DNA of 64,000 bases from Pontibacter arcticus (GCF_003284895.1 NZ_QMDV01000003.1:2501-66500), one strand, 5' to 3'. Counted from the stretch's first letter, positions 49,327 through 60,116 are shown. Translations and numbers: made by a program. The notes: generated from the letters alone by a model not told the origin.

Positions 49327-50277
49327 ATGTTTTATACTTTTAGCCGTTCCGTTGTTTGCTTAGTTATACTTTGTTTAAGTGTTTTTTCTGAAAGCCGGGC
49401 CCAGGGCATTCCGCCGGATTCTTTACATAACTGGAACATCAGCGGAAGCGGGGCGCTTAACTTTAGCCAGGTAAGTTTAAGCAACTGGGCAGCCGGCGGA
49501 CAAAATTCGGTATCCGTTTTAGGCACTGCCAACCTGTATGCAAACTATAAAAAAGGTACAAACACCTGGGAAAACGTTTTATCGCTGACGTATGGCACTG
49601 TAAAATTGCAGGGCCAGCGCGTACGTAAGAGCGACGACCGATTTGAGCTGAACCTGAAGTATGGCCGCAACGCCTCCACGGATTGGTACTACACCGCCCA
49701 GCTCAATTTAAAAACGCAGCTTACACCTACCTATACCGTTACCCGCGATACGTTATTGTCTGATTTTTTCTCGCCGGCAGCTGTGCTTGCATCCCTTGGT
49801 ATGGACTATAAGCCTACTCCGGTTCTTTCGGTATTCATCTCGCCATTTACAGGGAAATTTACGATTGTAAAACGCCAGGTTTTGGCCGACCAGGGTTTGT
49901 TTGGCGTGGCACCTGCCGAGAAAGATATGTTAGGTAACCCGATCATTGGTACCGGGAGCCATATTCGGAAAGAGTTCGGGGGCTATGTAAACATCCGGTT
50001 TAAAAAGGAAGTGCTGACAAATGTTACGCTTCAATCCAAGCTCGATCTATTCTCGAACTACTTAAAAAATGCGAAAAATGTGGATATGAACTGGGAAAAC
50101 CTGGTTGGCTTTAAAGTAAATAAGTTTATATCAGCCAGCTTGTTTGCGCATTTAATTTATGATGATGACGTTAAAATTGATGTAGACCGCGACGGCGATA
50201 ACATTAAAGATGGGCGCGGGGCGCGGCTTCAGTTTAAGGAAACGCTGGGCATTGGCATCTCATATAAATTTGAATAG
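49327..50277 (+). CDS. DUF3078 family secreted/outer membrane protein
   Basis: A 316-residue protein with a signal peptide (residues 1 to about 25, ending ESRAQG). The mature start WNISGSGALNFSQVSLSNWAAGGQNSVS is the DUF3078 signature. Repeated amphipathic strands to the C-terminal KFE suggest an outer membrane beta-barrel. Function unknown. A small secreted protein follows on the same strand 91 bases downstream. Confidence 0.85.
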   Translation: MFYTFSRSVVCLVILCLSVFSESRAQGIPPDSLHNWNISGSGALNFSQVSLSNWAAGGQNSVSVLGTANLYANYKKGTNTWENVLSLTYGTVKLQGQRVRKSDDRFELNLKYGRNASTDWYYTAQLNLKTQLTPTYTVTRDTLLSDFFSPAAVLASLGMDYKPTPVLSVFISPFTGKFTIVKRQVLADQGLFGVAPAEKDMLGNPIIGTGSHIRKEFGGYVNIRFKKEVLTNVTLQSKLDLFSNYLKNAKNVDMNWENLVGFKVNKFISASLFAHLIYDDDVKIDVDRDGDNIKDGRGARLQFKETLGIGISYKFE

Positions 50278-50368
50278 CAGAACTTTTGCATCCGTACGTA
50301 TTGTTTGATTTAAAATGTATACTTTCGGTATACTTCAGCGTTATACAGAAGCTTCTATTCAGGTTTAT

Positions 50369-50704
50369 ATGAAAAAAATATTGTTGTTTTTGTTTTGCTT
50401 AGGTAGTACAGCTGTTTTAACTACTGCACAGGCACAAACTACTTTAAGCAGCTCTACTTCCAAAGATGAGTTTTGGGGAACAACCAAGGCAAATAATGCC
50501 GGTACAGGTGCTGATGCTGTTGGTAAACGCTCGGAAGGCCTGGATGCGCGCTTTAATACCTATGAGGATGGCCGTAAAAAGAATTTTGCAAAAAAGCGTA
50601 TTATGCAGAGCAAGCGGATGAAAGAGATTCTGAAAAAAGAAGAAGCGATGCATAAAAAGCACCGCAAAGATAAACGCAACCTGCGTCGCAATTCCAGAAG
50701 ATAA
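50369..50704 (+). CDS. Small basic secreted protein of unknown function
   Basis: A 111-residue protein; I start at the ATG at 50369 because it opens a clean signal peptide (MKKILLFLFCLGSTAVLTTA, cleavage near QAQ), while an in-frame ATG 18 codons earlier has no such character. The mature part is short and its last 50 residues are very basic and lysine/arginine-rich (KRMKEILKKEEAMHKKHRKDK, ending LRRNSRR). No family recognised. The basic tail could bind lipopolysaccharide, nucleic acid or another polyanion, which is only a guess. Confidence 0.75.
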   Translation: MKKILLFLFCLGSTAVLTTAQAQTTLSSSTSKDEFWGTTKANNAGTGADAVGKRSEGLDARFNTYEDGRKKNFAKKRIMQSKRMKEILKKEEAMHKKHRKDKRNLRRNSRR

Positions 50705-50727
50705 GCAAGTTTATACTTTAAAAATGT

Positions 50728-50759
50728 AAAAGCCTTTCCGTACTGGAAAGGCTTTTTTT
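50728..50759. terminator. Terminator after the small secreted protein
   Basis: Stem AAAAGCCTTTCC/GGAAAGGCTTTT with loop GTACT and T-run. TATACTT words sit directly on both outer sides (50712, 50759). Confidence 0.88.
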
Positions 50760-50781
50760 ATACTTGCTGGATAACTTATGA

Positions 50782-50826
50782 AAACAGAAGGCCCGGTTAC
50801 GTATGCAACCGGGCCTTCTGTTTTTA
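50782..50826. terminator. Terminator of the rimP-nusA-infB operon
   Basis: A perfect 17-bp stem, AAACAGAAGGCCCGGTT with its complement, 8-base loop and T/A-runs on both sides, between convergent genes and 14 bases beyond the infB stop. Confidence 0.92.
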
Positions 50827-50839
50827 TAAGTTAAAGGTA

Positions 50840-53800
50840 CTATAGTGTACGCTTCACTTCTTTTTCTACGTAAGCTTCTATCACGTCGCCAACCTGTATA
50901 TCGTTGTAGTTTTTCAGGCTGATACCGCACTCGTAGCCTTGTCTCACTTCCGATACATCGTCTTTGAAACGCTTCAGTGCCAGGATTTCACCATCCACTA
51001 CCACAATACCATCACGTACTAAACGTACTTTAGCATTTCGTTGGATAGTACCATCCGTAACCATACAGCCTGCAATCGTACCCACTTTCGTGATCTTGAA
51101 TACATCACGTACTTCGGCGTTACCGGTAACTTCCTCTTTCAGTGTCGGAGCAAGCATACCTTCCATCGCATCCTTCACTTCGTTTATCGCATCGTAAATG
51201 ATAGAGTATAGGCGCACATCGATCTGCTCCTGCTCTGCCAGCTTACGCGCATTCTGAGAAGGTCGTACCTGGAAACCGATAATGATCGCATCCGAAGCCG
51301 AAGCTAACAGGATATCCGATTCCGAGATGGCACCTACACCTTTGCTGATGATATTTACCTGCACTTCGCTGGTTGATAACTTCAGTAAGGAGTCAGAAAG
51401 TGCTTCTACCGAACCATCCACGTCACCTTTCACAATCACGTTCAGTTCTTTAAATGAACCGATCGCCAGACGACGTCCGATTTCATCAAGCGTAATATGC
51501 TTACGGGTACGAAGGCTCTGCTCACGCTGTACCTGCGAACGGTTTGTTGCAATTTCACGGGCTTCACGCTCCGAATCCATTACCAGGAACTTATCGCCAG
51601 CCTGCGGTGCACCTTCCAGACCCAGTAACTGTACCGGCGTAGATGGTCCTGCTTCTTTCATTTTGCGGCCTCTGTGGTCGGTCATGGCTTTAACCCTACC
51701 ATAATGCGAACCAGCCAGCACTACATCACCAATCTTAAGTGTTCCGGTTTGTACCAGAACGGTGGCTACATAACCACGGCCTTTATCAAGAGATGCTTCA
51801 ATTACAGTACCTACAGCTTGTCTGTTCGGGTTAGCTCTCAGCTCAAGAAGTTCGGCTTCCAGCAATACTTTTTCAAGCAGGTCCGGTATACCTTGTCCTG
51901 TTTTGGCAGATACTTCCTGAGACTGGTATTTACCACCCCATTCTTCTACCAGGATATTTAACTGGGCAAGTTCTTCGCGAACCTTATCCGTGTTGGCACC
52001 TGGCTTATCTATTTTGTTAAGTGCAATAATAATAGGAGAGCCGGCAGCCTGTGCGTGGTTGATTGCTTCTTTTGTCTGTGGCATTACAGAGTCGTCTGCC
52101 GCCACTACAATAATAACAACGTCTGTTACTTTGGCACCACGGGCACGCATCGCTGTAAAGGCTTCGTGACCAGGTGTATCCAGGAAAGTAACGGTACGGC
52201 CGCTTTCTGTTTTCACTTTATAAGCACCGATGTGCTGCGTAATACCACCGGCTTCACCGGCTGTTACGTTCGCATTTCGGATATAATCGAGTAAGGATGT
52301 TTTACCGTGGTCAACGTGGCCCATGATCGTAACGATCGGAGCGCGTTCTTCCAGGTCTGCCTCATCATCTTCGATGGTTTGCTCAAGTGCCTGCTCATCT
52401 TCTGTTGTGATGAACTCAACATTATAACCAAACTCATCTGCTATAATTGTGATAGCTTCCGCATCAAGACGCTGGTTGATGGAAACGAACATACCAAGTT
52501 GCATACACACTTTGATAACATCGTTCACGCTCACGTTCATCAAAGACGAAAGGTCGTTGGCTGATACGAATTCAGTAACACGCAGTGTTTTAGAATCCGC
52601 CTGTTCTGCCATTTTACGTTCTTCCGTAGCATCTGCAATAGCAGAACGTTTCTCACGACGATATTTGGCTCTGTTACCTCCACCAGCTTTACCACCACTT
52701 AGTTTGGCAAGCGTAGCTTTGATCTGCTCCTGAATTTCCTTATCTGTAACTTCAGTTTTCTCTGGTCTTGGTGCGTTGGTACGTGGTCCGCGGTTACCCG
52801 GTCCTGCTGGTCCGCCACCCGGGCGGTTACCCTGGTAGCCTCCACCTGCCGGGCGGCTCTGGTAACCACCTGGCTGTGCTACAATAGGGCGGCTGTTCTG
52901 GTTCGGAGCACTGCTTCCTTGCCCACCTGCCGGACGATTGCCCTGATAACCACCACCTGCCGGACGGTTGCCCTGTCCTTGTGCTGGCTGGCCACCTGGC
53001 TGGTTAGGCTGCGCACCTGGCTGCCCTTCTGAGCCAACGATAATACGTTTGCGCTTTTTCTTTTTGTTGCCGTTCTTCCGTTCATCAGAAGATGCTACAG
53101 GTTTTGGTCCTTTTCTGCGTGATTCCAGGGGAAGTTCGATCTTGCCCAGTACAGTCAGACCTTTAAGCTGGTCGGCTTTCGCTGTAATTGTTTCTATTGG
53201 TCCTGTTTCTACTTTTGTATCGTTCGCATCCGTAGTGGAGGCGCTTGGTTGCTCTGGTGTTTTTGCTGCAGGAGTTGTTTCCTGTGGCGCTGCCGTAGCT
53301 GCTGGTTTAGGAGTCTCAGCCTTAACCTCTGGTGCTGGCGTAGCTGGCTTTTCCGAAGCAGGAGCAGGTGCCTGTGGTGCAGGAGCTGCTGCTTCAGGCT
53401 GCTTTGGCGTTTCCGCTTTTGGCTGCTCTGCCGGTACCGGTGTTGGCGCAACGGGTGTTACTGGTTTCTCGGCAACAGGAGTTACTTCAACCGGCGCTTT
53501 TGGAGCAACAGGAGTCTCAACTGGCTTTTCTGCTACTGGCGCCGGCTTTGGAGTTTCCGGAGCTGCCGGTGCTTCTGCTTTAGGCGCTGGCTTTGGCTCA
53601 GGCTGTTTAGGTACCGGACGGCCTTTGGCATCCAGTTCTATTTTGCCCAATACTTTTATGCCCGGCAACCTGGTTGTACCAACAGATTCCTCTGGAGTAG
53701 CAGGCGTGCTGGCTGCAGCAGGAGCAACTGGCTCAGGTGCTTTTGGCGCGGCAGCTTGGGGGCTGTTGTTCTTAATATGAACTTCCTTTTCAGGCTCGCT

Positions 53801-54073
53801 TTGTTTTTTCGGTTCCTGCTGTGGTTGTTCCGACTCAATAACCTGGTTGCTTTGCGGTTTCTTGCCGATGTTTAGTTCTTCTGCCGAGATTTTGTCTTTA
53901 ACAGACGAAGCAAAGTCTTTAGCCAGCATACTGAACTGCTCTGCCGTGATTTTGGAGGTGGGTTTATTTTCCACGTCAAAACCCTTAGCAGAGAGGTAGT
54001 CGACAATGGTAGAGGTACCAATGTTTAAAGTTGTTGCAACCTGTTTAAGCCTCCTTGTTATTTCTTCTGCCAT
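50840..54073 (-). CDS. infB: Translation initiation factor IF-2
   Basis: A 1077-residue GTPase that brings initiator tRNA to the ribosome. The N-terminal IF2_N-type domain (residues 1 to about 60) is followed by a long disordered part: Pro/Ala/Lys/Glu-rich repeats (about 85-310), then a Gly/Arg/Tyr-rich stretch with [11 protein letters not shown] repeats (about 350-440). The G domain starts near 580 with the P-loop GHVDHGKT, and DTPGHEAF and NKIDKPGA follow. Domains II to IV complete the C-terminal half. The long extension is usual for Bacteroidota IF-2. The gene has no AAGTATA word in 3.2 kb. It follows nusA by 118 bases. Confidence 0.97.
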   Translation of the reverse strand: MAEEITRRLKQVATTLNIGTSTIVDYLSAKGFDVENKPTSKITAEQFSMLAKDFASSVKDKISAEELNIGKKPQSNQVIESEQPQQEPKKQSEPEKEVHIKNNSPQAAAPKAPEPVAPAAASTPATPEESVGTTRLPGIKVLGKIELDAKGRPVPKQPEPKPAPKAEAPAAPETPKPAPVAEKPVETPVAPKAPVEVTPVAEKPVTPVAPTPVPAEQPKAETPKQPEAAAPAPQAPAPASEKPATPAPEVKAETPKPAATAAPQETTPAAKTPEQPSASTTDANDTKVETGPIETITAKADQLKGLTVLGKIELPLESRRKGPKPVASSDERKNGNKKKKRKRIIVGSEGQPGAQPNQPGGQPAQGQGNRPAGGGYQGNRPAGGQGSSAPNQNSRPIVAQPGGYQSRPAGGGYQGNRPGGGPAGPGNRGPRTNAPRPEKTEVTDKEIQEQIKATLAKLSGGKAGGGNRAKYRREKRSAIADATEERKMAEQADSKTLRVTEFVSANDLSSLMNVSVNDVIKVCMQLGMFVSINQRLDAEAITIIADEFGYNVEFITTEDEQALEQTIEDDEADLEERAPIVTIMGHVDHGKTSLLDYIRNANVTAGEAGGITQHIGAYKVKTESGRTVTFLDTPGHEAFTAMRARGAKVTDVVIIVVAADDSVMPQTKEAINHAQAAGSPIIIALNKIDKPGANTDKVREELAQLNILVEEWGGKYQSQEVSAKTGQGIPDLLEKVLLEAELLELRANPNRQAVGTVIEASLDKGRGYVATVLVQTGTLKIGDVVLAGSHYGRVKAMTDHRGRKMKEAGPSTPVQLLGLEGAPQAGDKFLVMDSEREAREIATNRSQVQREQSLRTRKHITLDEIGRRLAIGSFKELNVIVKGDVDGSVEALSDSLLKLSTSEVQVNIISKGVGAISESDILLASASDAIIIGFQVRPSQNARKLAEQEQIDVRLYSIIYDAINEVKDAMEGMLAPTLKEEVTGNAEVRDVFKITKVGTIAGCMVTDGTIQRNAKVRLVRDGIVVVDGEILALKRFKDDVSEVRQGYECGISLKNYNDIQVGDVIEAYVEKEVKRTL

Positions 54074-54191
54074 GTTGTTCTAATATGCTGTCTTTTGCTT
54101 TTGTTAAATTACAGTTGCCTCAGTAGGGAGGTAAAAGTTGTGCTCTGTCTTAATCTTTTACAAAATTAGCGTAACAGAGCACAACTCACAA

Positions 54192-55445
54192 CTATTGATT
54201 TTCTTCTTCTTCCAACTCTTCACGCAGAATGGTGAGTACGTTGTCTATTGTCTCTTCTTCGAGCTCGGTACGGCGCAGTAAATCTTCTTTGGTTACGGCC
54301 AGTACACTCTTGGCAGTATCCAGACCTATTCTGCGAAGTTCCGCAATTACCCAATCCTCGATCTCATCTGTAAATTCTTCCAGGCTGATGTCTTCTTCGT
54401 AGCTTTCAGACTCACGGAACACATCTATTTCTAGGCCTACCAGTTTGCTGGCAAGTTTAATGTTCTGTCCGCCTTTACCAATTGCCAATGATACCTGGTC
54501 TGGTTTCAGGAACACTGATACGCGGGCATTCTCTTCATCTATCTTCATGCTGGTGATCTTAGCCGGGCTAAGTGCACGCTGTATGTAGAGCTCCATGTTA
54601 TCGGTATAGTTGATAACGTCGATGTTTTCGTTTTCGAGTTCACGCACGATGCTGTGTATACGGGAGCCTTTCATACCAACGCAAGCGCCAACAGGGTCTA
54701 TACGGTCGTCGAAAGATTCTACGGCTACTTTAGCGCGTTCGCCTGGTTCACGCACAATTTTTTTGATAGCGATCAGACCATCGAAAATCTCTGGTACTTC
54801 GTTTTCAAATAAACGCTCCAGGAATGCTGGTGCTGTACGCGAAAGTATGATCTTCGGGTTACCGTTCACGATCTCCACACGCTGCACAACGGCACGCATT
54901 ACATCACCTTTGCGGTAGCGATCTTTTGGGATCTGCTCGCTTTTAGGTATCAGTAACTCGTTTTCTTCCTGGTCAAGCAACAGCACTTCGCGGTTCCAAA
55001 CCTGGTATACTTCCCCGGAGATAATCTCACCTACCAGGTCTTTATACTTCTGGAACAGCAATTCCTTTTCCATGTCTTTGATACGCTGGATCAGGGTCTG
55101 GCGGGCAGTAAGTACGGCTCTGCGGCCAAAGTCTTCCAACTGGATTTCCTCCGAAACTTCTTCTCCCACTTCAAAATCAGGCTCAATCTTACGGGCATCC
55201 GTCAGGCTGATTTTGTCGTGGTCCCAGATGTCTTCCGAGTTATCATCTACTATTTCGCGGTTGCGCCAGATTTCCAGGTCACCTTTCTCCACGTTCAGGA
55301 TGATGTCAAAGTTTTCGTCGGTGTTCCACTTTTTGCGGATCATCGTACGGAAAACATCCTCCAGGATACGCATCATCGTTGGGCGGTCAATGTTCTTGAA
55401 TTTAGCAAACTCAGCGAACGACTCGATCAGGACTGAACTGTTCAT
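54192..55445 (-). CDS. nusA: Transcription termination/antitermination factor NusA
   Basis: A 417-residue RNA polymerase-binding factor. N-terminal polymerase-binding domain (residues 1 to about 130, VLIESFAEFAKFKNIDRPTM), S1 domain (about 135-200), two KH domains (PVGACVGMKGSRIHSI and SLAIGKGGQNIKLASKL), and a short acidic tail without the two extra repeats of enterobacterial NusA. Seven bases after rimP, in the conserved rimP-nusA-infB order. Confidence 0.97.
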   Translation of the reverse strand: MNSSVLIESFAEFAKFKNIDRPTMMRILEDVFRTMIRKKWNTDENFDIILNVEKGDLEIWRNREIVDDNSEDIWDHDKISLTDARKIEPDFEVGEEVSEEIQLEDFGRRAVLTARQTLIQRIKDMEKELLFQKYKDLVGEIISGEVYQVWNREVLLLDQEENELLIPKSEQIPKDRYRKGDVMRAVVQRVEIVNGNPKIILSRTAPAFLERLFENEVPEIFDGLIAIKKIVREPGERAKVAVESFDDRIDPVGACVGMKGSRIHSIVRELENENIDVINYTDNMELYIQRALSPAKITSMKIDEENARVSVFLKPDQVSLAIGKGGQNIKLASKLVGLEIDVFRESESYEEDISLEEFTDEIEDWVIAELRRIGLDTAKSVLAVTKEDLLRRTELEEETIDNVLTILREELEEEENQ

Positions 55446-55452
55446 TATTTTA

Positions 55453-55926
55453 TCATTTAAAAGATATCACAACATTTGCTTTCACAATATCCGCGAAAGG
55501 TATTTGTATTGCGGCATACGTTGCCTTTTTGCCTTTTTGTTTTATTTCTTCTGTCAGGTTTATACCTGTTTCGGTTACTTCTTCCAGTTTTCCGGTTTTT
55601 TCGATGCCTTCCTGCAGTTTCAGCTTCAGGTTACGGCCTATATTCCGTTTAAATTGCTGCGGCTGGGTTAGCGGAAAATCCACACCAGGCGAGCTTACTT
55701 CCAATGTATAGCTTAACTCTTCGCCAAACGCTTCTTCGATTTTTTTGTTGATGCGGCGGCTGATCGTAGCGCACTGTGCAATCGTGATGCCTTGCTCGCC
55801 ATCTGCCAACACCGTGATCTTTGGCCGAACCGCAGAATCAGACACACTGATATCAACTATAAACAGGTCGCTATCCGGCAGACTTGGTGTTGCCATCTCA
55901 CGAATAATATTCTCTGTTAATACCAT
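55453..55926 (-). CDS. rimP: Ribosome maturation factor RimP
   Basis: A 157-residue protein with the RimP pattern (ISRRINKKIEEAFGEELSYTLEVSSPGVDFPLTQPQQFKR), needed for 30S subunit maturation. First gene of the rimP-nusA-infB operon, with a good promoter about 65 to 95 bases upstream and a small leader hairpin between them. Confidence 0.95.
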   Translation of the reverse strand: MVLTENIIREMATPSLPDSDLFIVDISVSDSAVRPKITVLADGEQGITIAQCATISRRINKKIEEAFGEELSYTLEVSSPGVDFPLTQPQQFKRNIGRNLKLKLQEGIEKTGKLEEVTETGINLTEEIKQKGKKATYAAIQIPFADIVKANVVISFK

Positions 55927-55950
55927 AGCTAAGTTTAAAGAAATAAAGAA

Positions 55951-55967
55951 GGGGACTCCGTGTCCCC
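55951..55967 (-). promoter_or_regulatory. Leader hairpin of rimP-nusA-infB
   Basis: GGGGAC / GTCCCC stem with a 5-base loop, transcribed in the 5' leader between promoter and rimP ATG. No T-run follows, so it is not a terminator. A regulatory or mRNA-stability role is possible; nusA operon leaders are known to be regulated in other bacteria. Confidence 0.45.
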
Positions 55968-55990
55968 TCGCTTCGTTGGAAATAATTTCA

Positions 55991-56021
55991 CAAATTTACT
56001 AAAAAAACATTTTAGAAACAA
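55991..56021 (-). promoter_or_regulatory. Promoter of rimP-nusA-infB
   Basis: On the minus strand TTG (56021-56019), 20 bases, TAAATTTG (55998-55991): matches TTG-N17-23-TAnnTTTG. The remaining divergent gap up to 56252 holds one AAAGTATAA word (56113) and no gene. Confidence 0.6.
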
Positions 56022-56252
56022 TATGTGCCTATTTTTAGACCTTGTATTAATTTATAGTTGCTAAAATCAGGTGCTGCTTTCACCTCTGCAAAGCTGATCC
56101 GGCGTGTTGCCAAAGTATAACAGTTGCTGCTAGTATGTTAGTTCGCTAATCGGGTGCCTGTTTGTAGCATATTTAGAAACACTTTTAACCGCAAGGATAT
56201 ATTCTGAACAGAGAGGTGTATAGATAAGGACAGAATTTGTAAGTTTGCTCCT

Positions 56253-57386
56253 GTGTCGGAAAATTTTAAAAAAATACGCAGACGGGTGTGGCTTCTCCTT
56301 AATATAGGGGTTGCCTTGTGGGTATTGCTGGGCGTACTTTGCCTGCAGGTGCCTCCGCATAAGTTCTGGCCGGCAGGTTTTATTGCTTTCTCGTTGCCCG
56401 GGGCACTTGCTTTAAACATACTTTTCCTGTTTTACTGGCTATTGCGCCGTTCCTGGTTTGTAGCGCTGCCGCTGGCACTTATACTTTTAGGCTGGAATTA
56501 TTACGAGCGTCTGGTGTCGATCAATACCGCTGACCAAACACCGGAGGCTGGTGCCAAAACATTACAGGTGCTTAGCTTTAACACGCATGTTTTTAATGCC
56601 TACGCCGACCAGGATGGTAATGTAAGGCAGGCCTCTATGGATATGGTAGATTGGGTGGCAACACACCCTGCTGATGTATTGTGCCTGCAGGAGTTCTACA
56701 GCAACCGCGGGTCGAGCATCTATAATACGGTAAACAAAATAGGCACCCGCTATGACAGGTATCGCTTTTTTTCGGTGTCTTATGTCGATCGCAGCAAAGC
56801 AGATATCGGGATCGTGATTTTTTCGAAGTACCCGATCACAGGCAAAGGTGTTATCCGTTTCGGGGAATCAAACCATAACCGCGCCATCTGGACCGACCTG
56901 AATGTGAAAGGCGATACTATCCGGGTATACACGGCCCACCTGCAATCCATGAGCATCAAATCGCAGGACATCGAAAATACCTATTCTGCCATCGGCGATA
57001 AAGATACATTTAACAAAGAAGGTCGTAACCTGGCGCGCCGCCTCCGGAAAGGGTTTATTGCGCGCAGTAATCAGGTCGAGATTTTGTTGGAGCATATCCG
57101 GGAATCGCCTTACCCGGTAATTGTATGCGGCGACCTGAACGACATTCCGTTCAGTTATACTTACAACGAGCTGGCGGAAGAACTGACTAATGCTTTTGTG
57201 GAGGCCGGAACAGGCGTAGGAGCCACCTACAACGGGCCACTCCCGTTTCTGCGCATCGATAACCAGTTTTACAGCAAAGAACTAAAAGCCTACGATTTTA
57301 TAACGCACCAGGAAATGGGCCTTTCGGATCATTACCCGATCTCAGCCAAGTATGAAATATTGCCGAAAGGCGCACAACCACAATAA
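56253..57386 (+). CDS. Endonuclease/exonuclease/phosphatase (EEP) family membrane protein
   Basis: A 377-residue protein starting at GTG. The first 90 residues contain three hydrophobic segments; the rest is an EEP domain facing outward or to the cytoplasm. Catalytic residues appear in QVLSFNTHVFN, VLCLQEFYSN (Glu), VCGDLNDIPFSYTYNEL (Asp/Asn) and LSDHYPI (Asp-His). The substrate may be nucleic acid or a phosphoester such as a phospholipid head group. It is a single gene; a TAAGTTTG element ends five bases before the GTG, so the message may be leaderless. Confidence 0.88.
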   Translation: MSENFKKIRRRVWLLLNIGVALWVLLGVLCLQVPPHKFWPAGFIAFSLPGALALNILFLFYWLLRRSWFVALPLALILLGWNYYERLVSINTADQTPEAGAKTLQVLSFNTHVFNAYADQDGNVRQASMDMVDWVATHPADVLCLQEFYSNRGSSIYNTVNKIGTRYDRYRFFSVSYVDRSKADIGIVIFSKYPITGKGVIRFGESNHNRAIWTDLNVKGDTIRVYTAHLQSMSIKSQDIENTYSAIGDKDTFNKEGRNLARRLRKGFIARSNQVEILLEHIRESPYPVIVCGDLNDIPFSYTYNELAEELTNAFVEAGTGVGATYNGPLPFLRIDNQFYSKELKAYDFITHQEMGLSDHYPISAKYEILPKGAQPQ

Positions 57387-57472
57387 CAAGTATAAACAAC
57401 AGGCTGTGTATAACAGTTAAGCAAACCATACAAGAAAACTACTAATTTTTGGTAGCATCTTTACCAGATATC

Positions 57473-58963
57473 ATGCAACAGAAACTGAACCTATATAATA
57501 CCCTAACGCGCAAAAAAGAAGAATTTCAGCCGCTGCACCCGCCTTTTGTGGGCATGTATCTGTGCGGCCCTACGGTGTACGGCGAGCCCCACCTGGGCCA
57601 TGCGCGCAGTGCTGTTACCTTTGATGTGCTGTATCGCTACCTTAAATTCATTGGTTACAAAGTACGGTATGTGCGCAACATCACAGACGTAGGTCACCTG
57701 GTAAATGATGCCGACGAAGGAGAAGACAAAATTCAGAAACTGGCTAAGCTGGAAAATCTGGAGCCGATGGAAGTGGCCCAGAACTATACCAATATTTATC
57801 ACCGCGATATTTCCAGGTTAAACAATTTGCCTCCCGATATCGAGCCACGCGCCTCCGGGCATATCATCGAGCAGATCGAGATGATACAGGAGATTCTGGA
57901 AAACGGCTTTGCTTACGAGGTAAACGGCTCGGTATACTTTGATGTAGAAAAGTATAACAAAGCGTACAAGTATGGCAAGCTTTCAGGCAGGGTAATAGAA
58001 GACCTGATCGGCAACACCCGCACGTTGGACGGGCAGGACGAGAAACGAGCTTCAGTTGATTTTGCGCTCTGGAAAAAAGCGTCGCCTACCCATATCATGC
58101 GCTGGGCTTCGCCTTGGAGCGATGGTTTTCCTGGATGGCATTTAGAGTGCTCGGCCATGAGCCGCAAATATTTAGGTAAGACTTTTGATATACACGGCGG
58201 CGGTCTGGATCTGATGTTCCCGCACCACGAATGCGAAATAGCGCAAAGCCAGGCAAGCCACAACCACACCGATGCAGCCAGGTACTGGATCCATAACAAC
58301 ATGATCACGGTGGGCGGCCAGAAAATGGGGAAATCGTTGGGTAACTTTATTAACCTGAGCGAGCTTTTTAACGGCAACCACGACATGCTGGAGCAGGCGT
58401 ACACGCCCATGACGATTCGCTTTTTTATACTTCAGGCGCATTACCGCAGTACCTTAGATTTTAGCAACGATGCCTTGCAGGCAGCCCGCAAAGGTTACAG
58501 CAAACTGATGAACGGCCTGCGCATACTTGCTAAAATGGACGGGCAGGCCGGCACCGGCGAGCCAGATCAAAAGCTGAACGAAGAACTGAAGAAGCTGGTT
58601 GAGGATTGCTTTAAAGGCCTGAACGACGACCTGAACACAGCTAAAACGATAGCTTCTTTGTTCAACCTGCTCAAAAAAATAAACAGTTTATACCTGGGCC
58701 AACTGACTATCGCATCGATTACAACGGAGGTTTATACTTTGTTAACCGAGACTTACCGCACGCTTGTGCTGGATGTGCTGGGCCTGCAACAGGAATCGAC
58801 TGCCGATGTGGAAGAGATGCTGCATTTGGTGCTTGGTTTTTACAAGGAAGCCAAAGACACCAAAGCGTACGACAAAGTAGACGAAATAAGAGCGGAGCTT
58901 AAAAAACAAGGCATCGTTATCAAAGACTTAAAAACCGGAATCGACTGGGCTTATGAAGAATAA
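57473..58963 (+). CDS. cysS: Cysteinyl-tRNA synthetase
   Basis: A 496-residue class I synthetase. I take the ATG at 57473 ([18 protein letters not shown]), the family-like start; eight further codons from a TTG upstream are open but unlikely. Zinc Cys31 is in [10 protein letters not shown], the HIGH motif is H40-L-G-H43, and the KMSKS loop reads KMGKSLGNF. The zinc site is completed by CSAMS and HHECEIAQS. Length and domain order are normal. It overlaps the M28 gene by 11 bases. Confidence 0.96.
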   Translation: MQQKLNLYNTLTRKKEEFQPLHPPFVGMYLCGPTVYGEPHLGHARSAVTFDVLYRYLKFIGYKVRYVRNITDVGHLVNDADEGEDKIQKLAKLENLEPMEVAQNYTNIYHRDISRLNNLPPDIEPRASGHIIEQIEMIQEILENGFAYEVNGSVYFDVEKYNKAYKYGKLSGRVIEDLIGNTRTLDGQDEKRASVDFALWKKASPTHIMRWASPWSDGFPGWHLECSAMSRKYLGKTFDIHGGGLDLMFPHHECEIAQSQASHNHTDAARYWIHNNMITVGGQKMGKSLGNFINLSELFNGNHDMLEQAYTPMTIRFFILQAHYRSTLDFSNDALQAARKGYSKLMNGLRILAKMDGQAGTGEPDQKLNEELKKLVEDCFKGLNDDLNTAKTIASLFNLLKKINSLYLGQLTIASITTEVYTLLTETYRTLVLDVLGLQQESTADVEEMLHLVLGFYKEAKDTKAYDKVDEIRAELKKQGIVIKDLKTGIDWAYEE

Positions 58964-59963
58964 ATTATCGATAGGAGCGATGCTGCTGGCTGGCTCGCTT
59001 GCTTTTTTTAGCTGCGATACCACCGATAAAGCCAGCAGCGAACAAACCCAGGCAGCAGAAACCGATACGCCTGTCGTAACCGCACCAGCTTTCACTGCTG
59101 ATTCGGCTTATGCGTTTGTAGAAAAGCAGGTTGCCTTCGGGCCGCGCATCCCCAACACACCAGAGCACCAGAAAGCTGGCGATTGGATCATCAGTAAGTT
59201 AAAAGCTTACGGAGCCGATGTAAAAGTGCAGAATTTCGAGATGCGCGCCTATGATGGTACCTTACTGAAGCTGCGCAACATTATCGCTTCATTTAACCCG
59301 GAGGCAAGCAGACGTATACTTTTAGCTGCCCACTGGGATACAAGGCCCTGGTCCGACAGAGATGAGAACGAACCATTAAAGCAATTTGATGGCGCAAACG
59401 ATGGCGGAAGTGGCGTGGGAGTGTTACTGGAAATTGCCCGTACCATGCAGGCTGCCGAGCAGAAACCCGGCGTAGGTGTGGATATGATCTTTTTCGATGG
59501 CGAAGATTATGGCCAGCCGGACAACAGCGGTTTCCAGAAGCAGGATACGTGGTGCTTAGGTTCTCAGTATTGGAGCAAAAACCCGCACATTCCTAATTAT
59601 AAAGCGCAGTATGGCATTTTGCTGGATATGGTCGGGGCTGAAAATGCCAAGTTTGCTAGGGAAGGAACCTCGATGCAATTTGCCCAGAACATTGTAGAGA
59701 AAGTATGGAAAGCCGGTAACTCGATCGGGTATTCGGATTACTTTAAGTACGTAAATGCACCTGCGATTATAGATGATCACACGTACGTGAACAACTGGGC
59801 CAATATCCCGATGATCGATATCATAGAGTATAATATGGGCGCAACGAATGGAGATTATTTCGGGCCATACCACCACCGCCAAACCGATAACATGAGCATC
59901 ATCAGCCGAAACACCTTAAAAGCTGTTGGCCAGACGGTACTGCATGTGTTGTACAACGAATAA
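58953..59963 (+). CDS. M28 family zinc peptidase / glutaminyl cyclase-like lipoprotein
   Basis: A 336-residue lipoprotein ([21 protein letters not shown]; lipobox FFSC). The zinc-site motifs of the M28/QC fold are present: [32 protein letters not shown] and [10 protein letters not shown]. The [13 protein letters not shown] block is typical of bacterial glutaminyl-peptide cyclotransferases, which turn N-terminal Gln into pyroglutamate; an aminopeptidase role is the alternative. N-terminal pyroglutamate is common on proteins exported to the periplasm in this phylum, so the QC reading is attractive. Translationally coupled to cysS through an 11-base overlap. Confidence 0.87.
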   Translation: MKNKLSIGAMLLAGSLAFFSCDTTDKASSEQTQAAETDTPVVTAPAFTADSAYAFVEKQVAFGPRIPNTPEHQKAGDWIISKLKAYGADVKVQNFEMRAYDGTLLKLRNIIASFNPEASRRILLAAHWDTRPWSDRDENEPLKQFDGANDGGSGVGVLLEIARTMQAAEQKPGVGVDMIFFDGEDYGQPDNSGFQKQDTWCLGSQYWSKNPHIPNYKAQYGILLDMVGAENAKFAREGTSMQFAQNIVEKVWKAGNSIGYSDYFKYVNAPAIIDDHTYVNNWANIPMIDIIEYNMGATNGDYFGPYHHRQTDNMSIISRNTLKAVGQTVLHVLYNE

Positions 59964-59989
59964 AATTTAAGTGAGACGATAAAGTATAC

Positions 59990-60019
59990 AGGGGATGCCT
60001 ACTAGGTGTCCCCTTTTTT
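59990..60019 (+). terminator. Terminator after the M28 gene
   Basis: AGGGGA...TCCCCT stem with an inner CCT/AGG pairing and a T6 tail; an AAAGTATA word abuts its 5' side. Confidence 0.8.
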
Positions 60020-60116
60020 GTGGTTATACTTCACTGAATCAGATTTCCTACCGTGCCTTTTATACAGTTGTGGTAAGTATAAACAACTATATAAACTGGA
60101 TGTGGCTGTTATAACT

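Noticed and set aside
52968-53875. Long plus-strand frames antisense to infB
   Set aside because: They are the mirror of the Pro/Ala/Lys-rich repeats in infB, which lack stop codons on the opposite strand by composition.
56130-56419. Minus-strand frames across the divergent rimP/EEP gap
   Set aside because: They overlap the EEP gene start and the promoter region and show no protein-like composition.
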